64,000 bases of DNA, taken from Blautia parvula (GTDB lineage Bacteria > Bacillota > Clostridia > Lachnospirales > Lachnospiraceae). The position numbers and the translations under genes were made by a program. The DNA lies in contig NZ_CP084061.1 in the NCBI RefSeq assembly GCF_020215665.1, forward strand, positions 5,616,501-5,680,500, given 5' to 3'. Numbering within the stretch: the stretch's first letter is position 1; each line of letters begins with the position of its first letter. This document shows, one piece after another, positions 34,612 to 44,333 of this stretch. The notes below the pieces were generated by a model, which was given only the letters and a program-made list of their open reading frames with translations, searched no databases and was not told where the DNA came from.

Positions 34612-36303
34612 ATGTCAGCAAATATACGTAATATGAAACTAAAGTCCAGGATGTCGTTGTCCTATGTGATGATAATAGGAATCTGTATGATCGCCAGTAT
34701 CGCCGCGTTATTTATGCTGAATAAAATCGGTGACAACCTGTCCTCCTTTTATACGAACAATTATACGGTCACAGTCAATGTGTGGCGTGCTAAAAGGGAA
34801 ATGCAGGCCGCGCGCGCAGATATTCTGCACGCCATATTAGAACCGGATGCCGATGAGACGAGGGAGTCCTTGGAAGAGGCGAAGGACAGCCTTGCAAATA
34901 TGCGCGCAGCGTTCCCTGTGATACGTGAATCCTTTAAGGGAGATATTGCATTGGTTGACCAGGTGGATTCCCTTTTGCAGCGGGCAATTGTATACCGGGA
35001 CCAGGTGTTTGAGCTGATAGAGGCCGGGAAACAGGATGATGCCTATCAGGTCATGAAATCTGATTATATCCCGCTTTTGGACCAGATGGCAGATGCCCTG
35101 CAGAAAATAGCAGATACCGCGGGACAGAACGCGCAGCTTATGGTGGAAGAAGGAAAAGAGGCACAGAAATCTGCGGCGCTTGTTATTCTTGCAATTATGG
35201 CATTGAGTATTGTGTCTGCAATATGGTTAGGTGTTTATATTTCTAACGGTATCCGCAGACCGGTAAATGAGATTCAGGATGCAGCGCAGAAGCTGGCAAA
35301 GGGCGAGCTGGACAATGCGTCGGTAGCCTATACATCGAAAGATGAATTGGGTAAGATGTCAGACAGCATTCGCGATCTGATCGACTATCAGAAGACGATC
35401 ATTGAAGACATCAGCCGTATACTAGGTTCCATGGCAGAGGGAGACTTCAGGGTCAAATCAGGTGTAAAAGAATATTACCGGGGCCAGTATTACCGTGTCC
35501 TGACATCCATGAGAGGACTTCGCGACAAACTCAGCAGCATCCTTCTGCAGATCAGCCAGTCAGCACAACTGGTTGCGGACGGCAGTGAACAGATCTCTTC
35601 AAGGGCCCAGGCACTTGCATTGGGAGCGTCAGAGCAGGCAAGTTCGGTGGAAGAACTGGCAACGGCTGTAAATAACATATCGAAACATGTAAAAGCTACA
35701 GAGGAAAACGCAGTGGATGCACGTGCGCAGACGAATCAGGCCGGCACACGGGTCACCATGAGCAACCGGCAGATGCAGGAAATGATCGAGGCAATGAAGG
35801 GAATCAGCGAAAAGTCCAATCAGATCGGTGAGATCATAAAGACCATAGAGGATATTGCGTTTCAGACGAATATCTTGGCTTTGAATGCTTCTGTAGAAGC
35901 TGCAAGAGCAGGGGAAGCCGGAGTGGGATTTGGTGTGGTCGCAAAAGAGATACGCAGTCTGGCTGACAGAACATCTGTATCCTCTAAAAATACGTCTGCA
36001 TTGATTCAGGAAACGATGGAGGCTGTTGAAAAAGGGGATAAAGCTGCCCACGCAACGGCAGATTCCCTGTCCGATGTAGCAGAAATGACAAAGCAGGTGG
36101 TCATGGCCGTGGATAAGATAGCCTCCGCGTCCGAATATCAAAGTGATTCCATCTCACAGATCACAGCCGAGGTGGACCAGATATCTGATGTGGTCCAGAA
36201 CAATTCCGCAACATCAGAGGAACTGGCGGCCGCCAGTGAAGAATTATCCACGCAGGCGCAGGTACTGGAAAGTCTCATCAGCCAGTTTCAATTACACGAA
36301 TAG
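34612..36303 (+). CDS. methyl-accepting chemotaxis protein
   Basis: 563 residues from ATG 34612 behind GCAGGAGGGG; the frame opens earlier (34543) without a site. TM1 at about 14-36, a helical 4HB-type ligand domain with about 150 residues outside, TM2 at about 190-212, HAMP, then the signalling hairpin with [24 protein letters not shown] and [16 protein letters not shown]. It signals to CheA/CheW, encoded elsewhere. No flagellar or che gene is visible nearby, so this is an isolated receptor. Confidence 0.93.
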   Translation: MSANIRNMKLKSRMSLSYVMIIGICMIASIAALFMLNKIGDNLSSFYTNNYTVTVNVWRAKREMQAARADILHAILEPDADETRESLEEAKDSLANMRAAFPVIRESFKGDIALVDQVDSLLQRAIVYRDQVFELIEAGKQDDAYQVMKSDYIPLLDQMADALQKIADTAGQNAQLMVEEGKEAQKSAALVILAIMALSIVSAIWLGVYISNGIRRPVNEIQDAAQKLAKGELDNASVAYTSKDELGKMSDSIRDLIDYQKTIIEDISRILGSMAEGDFRVKSGVKEYYRGQYYRVLTSMRGLRDKLSSILLQISQSAQLVADGSEQISSRAQALALGASEQASSVEELATAVNNISKHVKATEENAVDARAQTNQAGTRVTMSNRQMQEMIEAMKGISEKSNQIGEIIKTIEDIAFQTNILALNASVEAARAGEAGVGFGVVAKEIRSLADRTSVSSKNTSALIQETMEAVEKGDKAAHATADSLSDVAEMTKQVVMAVDKIASASEYQSDSISQITAEVDQISDVVQNNSATSEELAAASEELSTQAQVLESLISQFQLHE

Positions 36304-36371
36304 GCACTGCAGACAGGTAAATATTATTTGGGATCATGAGAATCCGGGATTTCTTTTTCATGGATTTTGTG

Positions 36372-36393
36372 ATATTCTATGTACATAGAATAT
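36372..36393. promoter_or_regulatory. perfect 22-bp palindrome before the ArsR-type gene
   Basis: ATATTCTATGT and its exact inverse abut without a spacer, ending 16 bp before the start codon. A possible -10 (TAGAAT) lies inside. The position suggests an operator, perhaps for self-repression by the downstream regulator. Confidence 0.6.
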
Positions 36394-36409
36394 ACGGCGG
36401 AGGAATTTT

Positions 36410-37441
36410 ATGAGTATCATATTGAAAAAGGAACTGGATCCAATCTATGAAACCCTTGCTTTGCTCAGCGTTGAGAATCCTGATAAATGGAGGGAAGAAG
36501 TCATCCGGGAACTTGGAAGCTGTGGGCTGGGGGGAGAGATTTTTTATCAGAAGCATTTCACGGTCATTGAAAAATATATCAGGACTTTTCTGAAATATAA
36601 AGTGAAGACACCGCAGGAAGAATTTTTTTACAAAGACAAATCCAATGACATGTTTTTCTGGATCACTGCGCTTGCTGTGGAAAACCGTGAATATGTGGAT
36701 CACCCCGAAACGGCTAATCCTGTAAAGCTGCGCAGAAAAATGGCGTATTATCTTGTGGACACAGAGAAAAACCAGGAAATAAAAACAGAGGACGACCTGC
36801 CTGACATTTCAGAGGACGAGGCGCTTCTGGACTTTATGGATACTCTGAGCATCAAGAGCGAAGAGATGTGGTATGTGCTGAGCTGGCTGAGAAAACCTGT
36901 CTATCGGCTGCAGCAGCTCAGTGATATGCTGAAATGCAACCTTCCGGCTTTTGAAAAAGCCAGGGAATCCGTTAAAAAACCTCTGGAAAAGCTTATGCAG
37001 AAAAAAGTTGACCCGGAAGAGAACGGATATTCAAAAATCGCGGAATCCTGCGGAAAAGACCATCTTGTCTATATGTCTCTGGGGATACCACTGGCACAGA
37101 TTATTATGGAAGGACGCGGTTATCAGGGAGTCCTCCTGGGATATCTGAACGCAGGAAAGCGCTCCGGAAATGACGCCAGGGAGATTGTCATCCGCCAGGC
37201 AAAGTCACTCAGCGATAAGAGCAAGCTGGATATCCTGTGTGACCTGAAGAAGTCAAAAAAATTCAACCTGGAGCTGGCTGAGAGCCTTGGCCTGTCTCCG
37301 TCAACGGTTTCACACCATATGAATTCCCTGCTGATATGTGATTTTGTCACAGTGGAAAAGCGGGATGGGAAAGTATATTATTGCTTACAGGAGGAGTCCA
37401 TACGGGAATTCTTAAAAAATGTGGAGGAGATGCTTTTATAG
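36410..37441 (+). CDS. long ArsR-type winged-helix regulator
   Basis: 343 residues, about three times the length of a normal ArsR repressor. Only the last 90 or so residues are the ArsR helix-turn-helix (LSDKSKLDILCDLKKSK, then LAESLGLSPSTVSHHMNSL and the wing with EKRDGKVYYCL). The first 250 residues are helical with no motif I recognise and may bind a ligand or dimerise. ATG behind GGCGGAGGAATTTT. A terminator begins inside its last codons. The ABC exporter gene follows and is the likely target. Confidence 0.78.
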   Translation: MSIILKKELDPIYETLALLSVENPDKWREEVIRELGSCGLGGEIFYQKHFTVIEKYIRTFLKYKVKTPQEEFFYKDKSNDMFFWITALAVENREYVDHPETANPVKLRRKMAYYLVDTEKNQEIKTEDDLPDISEDEALLDFMDTLSIKSEEMWYVLSWLRKPVYRLQQLSDMLKCNLPAFEKARESVKKPLEKLMQKKVDPEENGYSKIAESCGKDHLVYMSLGIPLAQIIMEGRGYQGVLLGYLNAGKRSGNDAREIVIRQAKSLSDKSKLDILCDLKKSKKFNLELAESLGLSPSTVSHHMNSLLICDFVTVEKRDGKVYYCLQEESIREFLKNVEEMLL

Positions 37442-37459
37442 TATCTCCTCCACTTTTTC
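37421..37459 (+). terminator. terminator overlapping the ArsR-type gene end
   Basis: Perfect 11-bp stem (GTGGAGGAGAT / ATCTCCTCCAC) with the stop codon in the loop, then TTTTTCT. Confidence 0.85.
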
Positions 37460-37593
37460 TATTCCTTCCCGGGAACCATGTTACAGGCCGGTCTGCATTT
37501 CATAAAAGGCGTGTGTCTGCAGGCTGCCGGCGTCATGGATGCCGGTTAAGGACGGGAAAAGATAACAGGGGAGGAGTAAGACGTTTTATTTTC

Positions 37594-37674
37594 TGTATTT
37601 GATAAAAGTGAAATGTATTTGACAAATATAAAATTGTATGATATTTTATGTGTATGAAATATATTTCAAATACA
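37594..37674 (+). promoter_or_regulatory. promoter and repeated motif upstream of the ABC exporter
   Basis: TGTATTTGA occurs at 37594-37602 and 37614-37622 in direct orientation and inverted at 37666-37674. The second copy overlaps TTGACA (37619-37624), with TATTTT 17 bp further on. A 14-bp palindrome TGAAATATATTTCA lies at 37654-37667. Candidate binding sites for the upstream regulator. Confidence 0.5.
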
Positions 37675-37717
37675 TGAAATGATATTACTGTAAGATGTAA
37701 TATCCGAAAGGAACCAT

Positions 37718-39346
37718 ATGAAACTGTATAAAACGAAGGACCGTCTGCTCCTGGGCGGAACTATTTTGTTTGGAGGACTGTCCTCGCTGCTGGTGGCGTT
37801 TGCCTCTATTTTGATGCAGCAGGTAATAGACGTGGCTGTTGCCGGGGATGTGAAGGGATTTTACAGGGTACTGGCTGTGATGCTGGTTTACCTGGCGGCA
37901 TTAGGGGGCATCAGTCTGCTGGAAGCTATCATGGGGAAAATTCTTATCAGGAATGTTACCAGGCATCTGCGGGACAGGATTTTTAAAGGTGTGATGAAGC
38001 AGAAACCGGTGCGGTTTTCATCAAGAAATACGGCTGATTACCTGTCTGCCCTTGTGAATGATGTAAAGCTGGTAGAGGAAAACTATCTGCTTCCGATGCT
38101 GCTCTGTTTCCAGATGATCGTGCTTTTTCTGGCTACGCTGGGAATCCTGTTTTATCTGAGTCCGCTGGTGACTGTTATTCTGCTGGGATTTCTGGTACTT
38201 TTGTTTGCAGTGCCTGCGCTTATGGGGAGAAAGCTCCAGGAGCGGCAGGATGCCTATTCAGAGCAGCTTTCTGTGTTCACAGCGGCAGCAAAGGATTTTC
38301 TTAACGGTTATGAAGTGATACGGGGATATTCTGCTTTTCGTTGTATTTTTGGCAGATACCTGAAGGTGAATAAAGAAACCGCAGAGAAAAAGTTTGCGTC
38401 AGACAGACTGATGGCAGTAAACGAGAGTTTTTCAGATATCCTCTCTTCTCTTATCACAATTGTGATCGTATTTGTGGCGGCCTGGCAGATGATGCGGGGA
38501 ACAGTGACGATGGGGACACTTCTGGCTTTGATACAGCTAAGCGGAACCTTTGTCATACCGGTGGTAATGATTCTGCAGAATTTCCCTAAAATTCAGGGGA
38601 TTCGGCCGGTCATGGAACATTTGGGGGAATGGATGGAGTATGAGGAAGAAGAGGCCGGGGAGACGATTGACAGACTGGAAAATTCCGGTATACCGGGGCA
38701 GAAGCGTGGAATATGCTGTTCGGATCTTACATTTGCCTATACGGAAAAGCAGCCTGTGCTGGAGCATGAAAACATGCTGTTTGAGGCAGGTAAGAAATAT
38801 GCTGTCACAGGCCGGAGCGGATGTGGGAAATCCACGCTGATCAAACTCCTAACCGGATATTCCGGAGATTTTGAAGGGCAGATATACATAGACGGAATTT
38901 CTGTCAAAGAGATGACGCAGCAGGAGATTAACAGACGTATAGCAGTCATCCATCAGAATGTATTTCTGTTTGACACGGATATCAAGGATAATATCTGTCT
39001 GGGAGAGGATTACACGGAGGAGGAGATACAGGCAGCGCTGAAAGAAAGCGGAATATGGGATTATCTCTCAGGCCTGGAAAACGGGATTTATACAAAAGTA
39101 GGGGAAGACGGCCACCTTCTGTCCGGCGGCCAGAGACAGCGGATCGCAGTGGCCCGGGCACTGATCAGAAAAACACCGGTTCTCATATTGGATGAAGGAA
39201 CATCTGCGATTGATCGGGAAACCGCGTTTGAAATCGAAAAAAATCTGCTGGAAAAAAAGAATCTTACGGTTATCACCATAACGCACCATATGGATGAACG
39301 TCTGGCCGGTCAGTACGATGCCGTTGTAAGACTGGGGGCTGCATAG
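37718..39346 (+). CDS. ABC exporter, fused membrane and ATPase domains
   Basis: 542-residue half-transporter. Six membrane spans in residues 1-300, then the ATPase: Walker A GRSGCGKST, Q-loop IHQNVFLF, signature LSGGQRQR, Walker B VLILDEGTSAID, H-loop ITITHH. Works as a dimer; exports lipids, drugs or peptides. No peptidase C39 domain. ATG behind CCGAAAGGAACC. Regulated probably by the ArsR-type protein upstream. Confidence 0.9.
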   Translation: MKLYKTKDRLLLGGTILFGGLSSLLVAFASILMQQVIDVAVAGDVKGFYRVLAVMLVYLAALGGISLLEAIMGKILIRNVTRHLRDRIFKGVMKQKPVRFSSRNTADYLSALVNDVKLVEENYLLPMLLCFQMIVLFLATLGILFYLSPLVTVILLGFLVLLFAVPALMGRKLQERQDAYSEQLSVFTAAAKDFLNGYEVIRGYSAFRCIFGRYLKVNKETAEKKFASDRLMAVNESFSDILSSLITIVIVFVAAWQMMRGTVTMGTLLALIQLSGTFVIPVVMILQNFPKIQGIRPVMEHLGEWMEYEEEEAGETIDRLENSGIPGQKRGICCSDLTFAYTEKQPVLEHENMLFEAGKKYAVTGRSGCGKSTLIKLLTGYSGDFEGQIYIDGISVKEMTQQEINRRIAVIHQNVFLFDTDIKDNICLGEDYTEEEIQAALKESGIWDYLSGLENGIYTKVGEDGHLLSGGQRQRIAVARALIRKTPVLILDEGTSAIDRETAFEIEKNLLEKKNLTVITITHHMDERLAGQYDAVVRLGAA

Positions 39347-39488
39347 GCGGAAGAAAAATGGCGTATGCAGGTATCTTGATTGTTAAAGCAAACTGCTGTA
39401 TTCTGTATTTGAGCTATTATCCCTGCGGCCGGTCCGGAGTGTGTTGGGCAAGAGGCAGCAGGACAAAGGAAGAAACGGAGAGAAGTGC

Positions 39489-40169
39489 ATGAAGATAAAC
39501 AGAATCGCCTGCATCCATACAGATTTCCCTACAAAATTCGGCATTCCCCGCCAGAGCGGCCTGGTGAAAGAGCTTGCCGGAACCATTATATTTGAGCCAA
39601 AGTACAGAAATCCCGACGCATTCCGGGGATTGGAGGAATTTTCTCATATCTGGCTTATTTGGGAGTTTTCCGAATCAGCCAGGGATACCTGGTCGCCTAT
39701 GGTGCGTCCGCCGAGACTGGGAGGCAATACGAGAAAAGGCGTGTTTGCCACGCGCTCCCCCTTCCGCCCGAACCCCATAGGCCTGTCTTGTGTCCGTCTG
39801 GAAGAGATTGAAATACATCCGGAATATGGTCCCGTACTCCATGTGACAGGGGCGGATTTAATGGACAAGACCCCCATTCTGGATATCAAGCCGTATATTC
39901 CCCACGCTGACAGCCACCCGGAAGCGCAAGGCGGATTTGCCTCCAGGCACAAGGAGGACAGGCTGGAGGTGGAGTTTCCGGAGGAGCTGGAGGAAAAGGT
40001 GCCGGAAAGCAAGAGAACAGCCCTGAGAGGCGTTCTGGCAAATGACCCGAGACCTGCATATCAAAATGACCCAAAGCGCGTCTACGGATTCGGGTTTGCG
40101 GGTCTGGAGGTCCGATTTACCGTCAGGGACGGGTGTCTCACTGTCTGTGAGGTGGTGCCGGAGATATGA
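39489..40169 (+). CDS. trmO: tRNA (t6A37)-N6-methyltransferase TrmO-like (UPF0066/TsaA)
   Basis: 226 residues from ATG 39489; the frame extends upstream to 39441 without a better site. N-terminal beta-barrel domain with FGIPRQSGL, then FSHIWLIWEF, FATRSPFRPNPIGLSCVRL and LDIKPYIP, the TrmO hallmarks; a C-terminal region ends with a conserved-looking VYGFGFAGLEVRF. It would methylate t6A37 of tRNA-Thr using SAM. The next gene overlaps by ATGA. Confidence 0.85.
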   Translation: MKINRIACIHTDFPTKFGIPRQSGLVKELAGTIIFEPKYRNPDAFRGLEEFSHIWLIWEFSESARDTWSPMVRPPRLGGNTRKGVFATRSPFRPNPIGLSCVRLEEIEIHPEYGPVLHVTGADLMDKTPILDIKPYIPHADSHPEAQGGFASRHKEDRLEVEFPEELEEKVPESKRTALRGVLANDPRPAYQNDPKRVYGFGFAGLEVRFTVRDGCLTVCEVVPEI

Positions 40170-40801
40170 CACTTCTGGGCATTGACAAGGTTCTGCATCT
40201 GTACGAATATGAAGATCTGCCACAGGAGCTTGTATATCAAAAAAACGATGATGAGCTGTCCAGCGGCACTCTTATTCCCGCACCGGTCATCTATGGGCAG
40301 CGGCAGATCGCTCTTCCCATTCCCAATCTGATTCAGGGAAAGCTGTGGGCAGACAGGCCGGGGGAACGTTTGAGCGTGGGAATCGGAAAATACGGTACAA
40401 AGAAAGACGGCGGCATATACATGTGTGTACTTTTGGATATGTATGACCAGAAGCCGGTCGCCTGTTCCTACGGTGTGTATTACGGTCCGCAGCTTGTACA
40501 GAAGGCCCTGGAAATCTATTTTTTCCTTCTGGAGCAGGAAGGACTCGGAAGGCGTAAAAGGAATCCCATTCTCCACAGCAGCCGTAATCCTGTATTCAGA
40601 AACAGGACTTACTGCGGCATACTGGGCCGTTTCCCGGTCAGGCCGTCCATGACATCGCCGGGAGAGAGAGGCGGTATTGCCAATATCAGCACTTATTTTT
40701 CATGTCTGAAACGGAGGCTGGGTGGCTGCATTTTTGAGGACTGGCAGGATGCGGTAGACTGGCTGGAGAATGACAGGGAGAGACATTCCCAGCCTTTTTG
40801 A
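40166..40801 (+). CDS. IS3-type integrase-core-like protein with lost DDE residues
   Basis: 211 residues, intact frame, ATGA overlap with trmO. From about residue 60 the layout follows IS3 OrfB integrase cores: LWADRPGERLSVGIGKY, then GGIYMCVLLDMYDQKPVACSYG (first Asp region, like the usual VxDLxSRxIVG), then ILHSSRNPVF where HSD is expected, then PSMTSPGERGGIANISTYFSCLKRRL where NAxxESFF is expected, and FEDWQDAVDWLENDRERHSQ at the end. The second Asp and the Glu appear replaced (Ser and Thr). It has no OrfA or inverted repeats nearby. Either a decaying transposase piece or a domesticated protein. Confidence 0.65.
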   Translation: MTLLGIDKVLHLYEYEDLPQELVYQKNDDELSSGTLIPAPVIYGQRQIALPIPNLIQGKLWADRPGERLSVGIGKYGTKKDGGIYMCVLLDMYDQKPVACSYGVYYGPQLVQKALEIYFFLLEQEGLGRRKRNPILHSSRNPVFRNRTYCGILGRFPVRPSMTSPGERGGIANISTYFSCLKRRLGGCIFEDWQDAVDWLENDRERHSQPF

Positions 40802-40822
40802 ACATCTGCCGCGCCTGCATAT

Positions 40823-42673
40823 TTATAAAATACGGATTTTATATTTTTCCAGCCAGTAATTCACCTGCAGCATGTAGGCCAGCATCTGCGGGCCTGCCAT
40901 GAGCTGGCCATAGAAAGGTTTTCCGTAGTCTGAGGGACTTTCCAGAAAAGCATGAACCTTTTTCGTGTCCAGAATCTGCCGGACGGGGGCATTGGGGTCA
41001 GCCAGAACTTCTTTTAAGCGGTCACCCAGGAGCTTTTCGTAAGCCGGGTCATAGGTTTTTGGATACGGGCTCTTTTTTCGCCAGAGAATCTCTCTGGGGA
41101 GATGACCTTCCCCGGCGTGGCGGAGCAGGCCTTTGACGATACCGTCCGGGCATTTCATGCTCCAGGGGACATTGAAGACATATTCCACGATCCGATGGTC
41201 TGCAAACGGAACCCTGGCTTCCAGGCCGGAGTACATGCTGGTGCGGTCCATACGGTCCAGAAGAGTCACCATGAACCACCGCAGGTTCAGATAGGAGATT
41301 TCCCGGCGGCGTTTTTCATGGGCATCCTCACCGGGCAGAACAGGGGTTTCCCGGATGGTCTTTTCATAGGCTGCATGGGCGTATTCCTCCATGCCGAGAG
41401 AATCGGCAAAGTCATCGGAAAGCAGGATTTTTCTTGGCTCCATGCTCGTGGACCAGGGGAAATGATCACCTTCAAACGCTTCCTTTTTATGGAACCACGG
41501 ATATCCTCCGAAAATCTCATCCGCGCATTCCCCTGTAAGGGTCACTTTGTTGTGCTCTACTACCTGGGAACAGAAATAGAGCATGGAGGATTCCACATCC
41601 GCCATACAGGGCAGATCTCTGGCATCTACAGCCTTGAACAGACAATCCACCTGCGCCTTATTGTCACATTCCAGAAAACGGTGGTTTGTACCTGCATACT
41701 CTGCCATTTTTTCCACCCAGGGGCGGTCCTGGCTGGGCTGGAAGGCGTTGGATTTGAAGTATTTATTGTTGTCTTTGAAATCAAAGGAAAAGGTATTCAG
41801 GACTTTCCCCTGTTTTTTCAGTTCCCTGGCGCAGATGGATGTGACCAGGCTGCTGTCCACTCCGCCGGAGAGGAAGGTACTTATGGGAATATCGGAGAGC
41901 ATCTGCTTTTTCACGGCATCCTCCACAAGCCAGGCTGTCTTTTCCACTGTCTTTTCAAAAGAATCCGTATGGGGGCGGCTTTCCAGTTTCCAGTACGCAT
42001 GTTCAGAGACGCCGTCTTTGCCCAGGGTCAGGCAGTGCCCGGGAAGAATCTCCTGAATCCCTTTGAAGACGCCCTTTCCATAGCTTTTGGCAGGCCCCAG
42101 AGCGAATACCTCGCACAGTCCGTCCCGGTCCAGTTCGGGTGTTACGCCCGGATAAGCGAACAGCCCTTTGAGCTCTGAGGAGAATACAAGTGTTGTGTCA
42201 GCCCAGGTATAGAAGAGGGGTTTGACTCCCAGACGGTCCCGGATAAGGCGAAGTTGTTTTTTACCGGAATCCCAGAGGGCTATGGCAAAAATTCCGTTTA
42301 GTTTCTTGATATATTCCTCCCCGTGCAGCATAAAACCATGGAGGATCACTTCTGTATCGCTGGTGGTCTGAAAGACAACACCTTCCTTTTCCAGCTCTTT
42401 TTTCAGTTCAGGCATGTTATAGATCTCACCATTGTAGACAATGGCGTATGTCCCGGAGGCGTTTTTTTGTACCATGGGCTGATGGCCTGTGACAAGGTCG
42501 ATGATCTCCAGTCTTACGTGGGACAGGCCGCAGCCGCTGTCCAGGTAAGTTCCCTGGTCATCAGGCCCCCGGCGTTTCTGCGTTTGGTTCATTTTGTCCA
42601 GAATGTGATTCCATTTCCCTTTCTCCTCAGAAAAATTTCTTTTCGGATTACAAAATCCTGCAATTCCACACAT
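40823..42673 (-). CDS. asnB: asparagine synthase (glutamine-hydrolysing)
   Basis: 616 residues. The frame runs upstream to 42736, but the true start must be ATG 42673, because the next residue, Cys2 of MCGIAGF, is the N-terminal nucleophile; AAAGGGGAATTATC precedes it. Glutaminase domain about 2-190 (YNGEIYN, SDTEVILHG), synthetase domain from about 215 with the ATP pyrophosphatase loop FLSGGVDSS. Makes asparagine from aspartate with glutamine and ATP. It lies 127 bp behind dpaB on the same strand; spore-coat or germination links are possible but not shown. Confidence 0.93.
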   Translation of the reverse strand: MCGIAGFCNPKRNFSEEKGKWNHILDKMNQTQKRRGPDDQGTYLDSGCGLSHVRLEIIDLVTGHQPMVQKNASGTYAIVYNGEIYNMPELKKELEKEGVVFQTTSDTEVILHGFMLHGEEYIKKLNGIFAIALWDSGKKQLRLIRDRLGVKPLFYTWADTTLVFSSELKGLFAYPGVTPELDRDGLCEVFALGPAKSYGKGVFKGIQEILPGHCLTLGKDGVSEHAYWKLESRPHTDSFEKTVEKTAWLVEDAVKKQMLSDIPISTFLSGGVDSSLVTSICARELKKQGKVLNTFSFDFKDNNKYFKSNAFQPSQDRPWVEKMAEYAGTNHRFLECDNKAQVDCLFKAVDARDLPCMADVESSMLYFCSQVVEHNKVTLTGECADEIFGGYPWFHKKEAFEGDHFPWSTSMEPRKILLSDDFADSLGMEEYAHAAYEKTIRETPVLPGEDAHEKRRREISYLNLRWFMVTLLDRMDRTSMYSGLEARVPFADHRIVEYVFNVPWSMKCPDGIVKGLLRHAGEGHLPREILWRKKSPYPKTYDPAYEKLLGDRLKEVLADPNAPVRQILDTKKVHAFLESPSDYGKPFYGQLMAGPQMLAYMLQVNYWLEKYKIRIL

Positions 42674-42800
42674 GATAATTCCCCTTTCTGCTATTGGCCC
42701 GGCAGGACATTTACCCCACGGCCGGTTACTATTCACAGCCGTGCAGAAAAAGCCCCGCCGGATAAATGATCAGGCTGCGATTTGCGGCAGCAGCGGTTAT

Positions 42801-43379
42801 TTACTGTATAACCGGCTGATATTGTTTTCCGTTTAAAGCTGCCTCAATAGAAGGTATGAGAAGTTCTGTGCGGGCAATCATGGAGTTGGGCTTTTTTTCC
42901 GGGTTATCCTGGCCAAAGGGAACAAAATAGATATTCTTGGCATTCAAAAGCAAGCCGATATTTTTCATATTCATTCCCAGCGCGTCATTGGTGGAGATGG
43001 ATATGAGCAGCGGTTTATCGTTTCTGAGATGTGCCTTGGCTGCCATGAGGGCAGGTGTATCTGTGATGCCGTTGGCAAGTTTGGCTATGGTATTGCCTGT
43101 GCAGGGCAGGATAACAAGAATATCCAGCAGGCTCTTAGGACCGATCGGCTCTGCCTGGGGGATGGTGAGCATGGGCTCTTTGCCTGTGATACTGCGGGCT
43201 TTTGCCACAAAGTCCTCCGCATTGCCGAAACGGCTGTCAATACTTTTGGCGGCATCGGAAAATATGGTCTGTATTTCGGCGCCTTCGTCCGCCAGCTTCT
43301 GTAATTCATCAAACACTTTTTTATATGTGCAGAAGGAGCCGGTAAAGGCCACTCCCACTTTCCTTCCTTTTAACGACAT
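42801..43379 (-). CDS. dpaB: dipicolinate synthase subunit B
   Basis: 192-residue flavoprotein-like subunit (SpoVFB) of dipicolinate synthase. Opens VGVAFTGSFCTYKKVFDEL and carries LVILPCTGNTIAKLANGI, as in the family. With DpaA it converts dihydrodipicolinate into dipicolinic acid in the mother cell; the product is stored in the spore core. Its start is 17 bp downstream of the dpaA stop, in one operon. Confidence 0.92.
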   Translation of the reverse strand: MSLKGRKVGVAFTGSFCTYKKVFDELQKLADEGAEIQTIFSDAAKSIDSRFGNAEDFVAKARSITGKEPMLTIPQAEPIGPKSLLDILVILPCTGNTIAKLANGITDTPALMAAKAHLRNDKPLLISISTNDALGMNMKNIGLLLNAKNIYFVPFGQDNPEKKPNSMIARTELLIPSIEAALNGKQYQPVIQ

Positions 43380-43396
43380 AATTCTTCTCCTTTTAT

Positions 43397-44254
43397 TTAT
43401 GACGACATATCATTAAATTCCTTTAATATACGAAAAACAGCTTCCGCTATGGCATGGGCGGAGGAACGAGGGGCATATCTCCCCGGAAGTCCCGGGCAGA
43501 GATATGCGGATATCCCCAGGTCCCTGGCCGCGGCAAAATCCACGCCGCCGGGAGCAGAAGCGATATCAATAATAAGAGCCTGTTTTCGGAGGCTCTTTAA
43601 AAGTGACCTGTCTAGAATCGGCGCGGGAATCGTGTTGAAGATAAAATCAAAACTGTCCGCGTGTTCTTTCAGTGCTTCCGGGGCGATGACCTTTCCTGTC
43701 AGGGTTTCGGCTTCTGCCCGTATACCGGGTCTTCTGGCACATACAGTTACATGACAGAACATGCCTGTAAGATACGAGACCAGGGTTTTTCCGCAGGTTC
43801 CGTATCCCAATACGAGACAGCGGCTCCCGTGTAGATTGCGGCTGCTTTTCTGAATGGCTTCCGCAATGGCACCCTCAGCGGTTGCGATACTGTTTTTTAC
43901 TGTGAGAATCTCATCCTTCATCAGATCAGAGACAAAGATTCCTTTTGAAAAAACTTTTTCCTGAAAGTCTCTGGGTATGCATCCTGCAAAAAAGGACTGG
44001 CCCTCCCGGAGCATATCCGGCAGAAGGGACAGGGGAATCTCTTTGCTTTTATTTATGGGAATCGGCGCAAGGACAGTCTCCGCGTTAGAAACTGCTTCCG
44101 AAAGAGAGGAGGCAGCATAACAGGAAGAGTCCGGAATATCTGCGCAGAGTGCATATTTACAAACCCTGCAGCCGCATTCCAGGAGATACTCTGCCAGGTA
44201 GACCTGGCGCATATCTCCCCCGATCACTGCAAAATCAAATTTTAAGTGACTCAT
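43397..44254 (-). CDS. dpaA: dipicolinate synthase subunit A
   Basis: 285 residues (SpoVFA). The N-terminus reads FAVIGGDMRQVYLAEYLLECG, and a Rossmann nucleotide-binding segment CLVLGYGTCGKTL lies near residue 150. ATG behind CAGGAG. A sigma-K-like promoter stands upstream. The presence of dpaA and dpaB supports a spore-forming organism. Confidence 0.92.
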   Translation of the reverse strand: MSHLKFDFAVIGGDMRQVYLAEYLLECGCRVCKYALCADIPDSSCYAASSLSEAVSNAETVLAPIPINKSKEIPLSLLPDMLREGQSFFAGCIPRDFQEKVFSKGIFVSDLMKDEILTVKNSIATAEGAIAEAIQKSSRNLHGSRCLVLGYGTCGKTLVSYLTGMFCHVTVCARRPGIRAEAETLTGKVIAPEALKEHADSFDFIFNTIPAPILDRSLLKSLRKQALIIDIASAPGGVDFAAARDLGISAYLCPGLPGRYAPRSSAHAIAEAVFRILKEFNDMSS

Positions 44255-44285
44255 TGCCTGGCTCCTGAATGTCTGAACTCTTATT

Positions 44286-44313
44286 TACTATATGTAAGAG
44301 GAAAAAAAGATGT
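44286..44313 (-). promoter_or_regulatory. sigma-K-like promoter of dpaAB
   Basis: On the minus strand the -10 reads CATATAGTA (consensus CATANNNTA), with an AC dinucleotide 17 bp upstream at the -35. It lies about 30-60 bp before the dpaA start. It fits late mother-cell expression. Confidence 0.65.
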
Positions 44314-44333
44314 GCCCCGGTATGGGGGGCGGA

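Noticed and set aside
39404-39412. Further TGTATTTGA box behind the ABC exporter gene
   Set aside because: Same 9-mer as in the exporter promoter, but here alone and between genes, so chance is likely.
41102-42178. 358-residue plus-strand frame inside asnB
   Set aside because: Antisense shadow of asnB, whose motifs are unmistakable.
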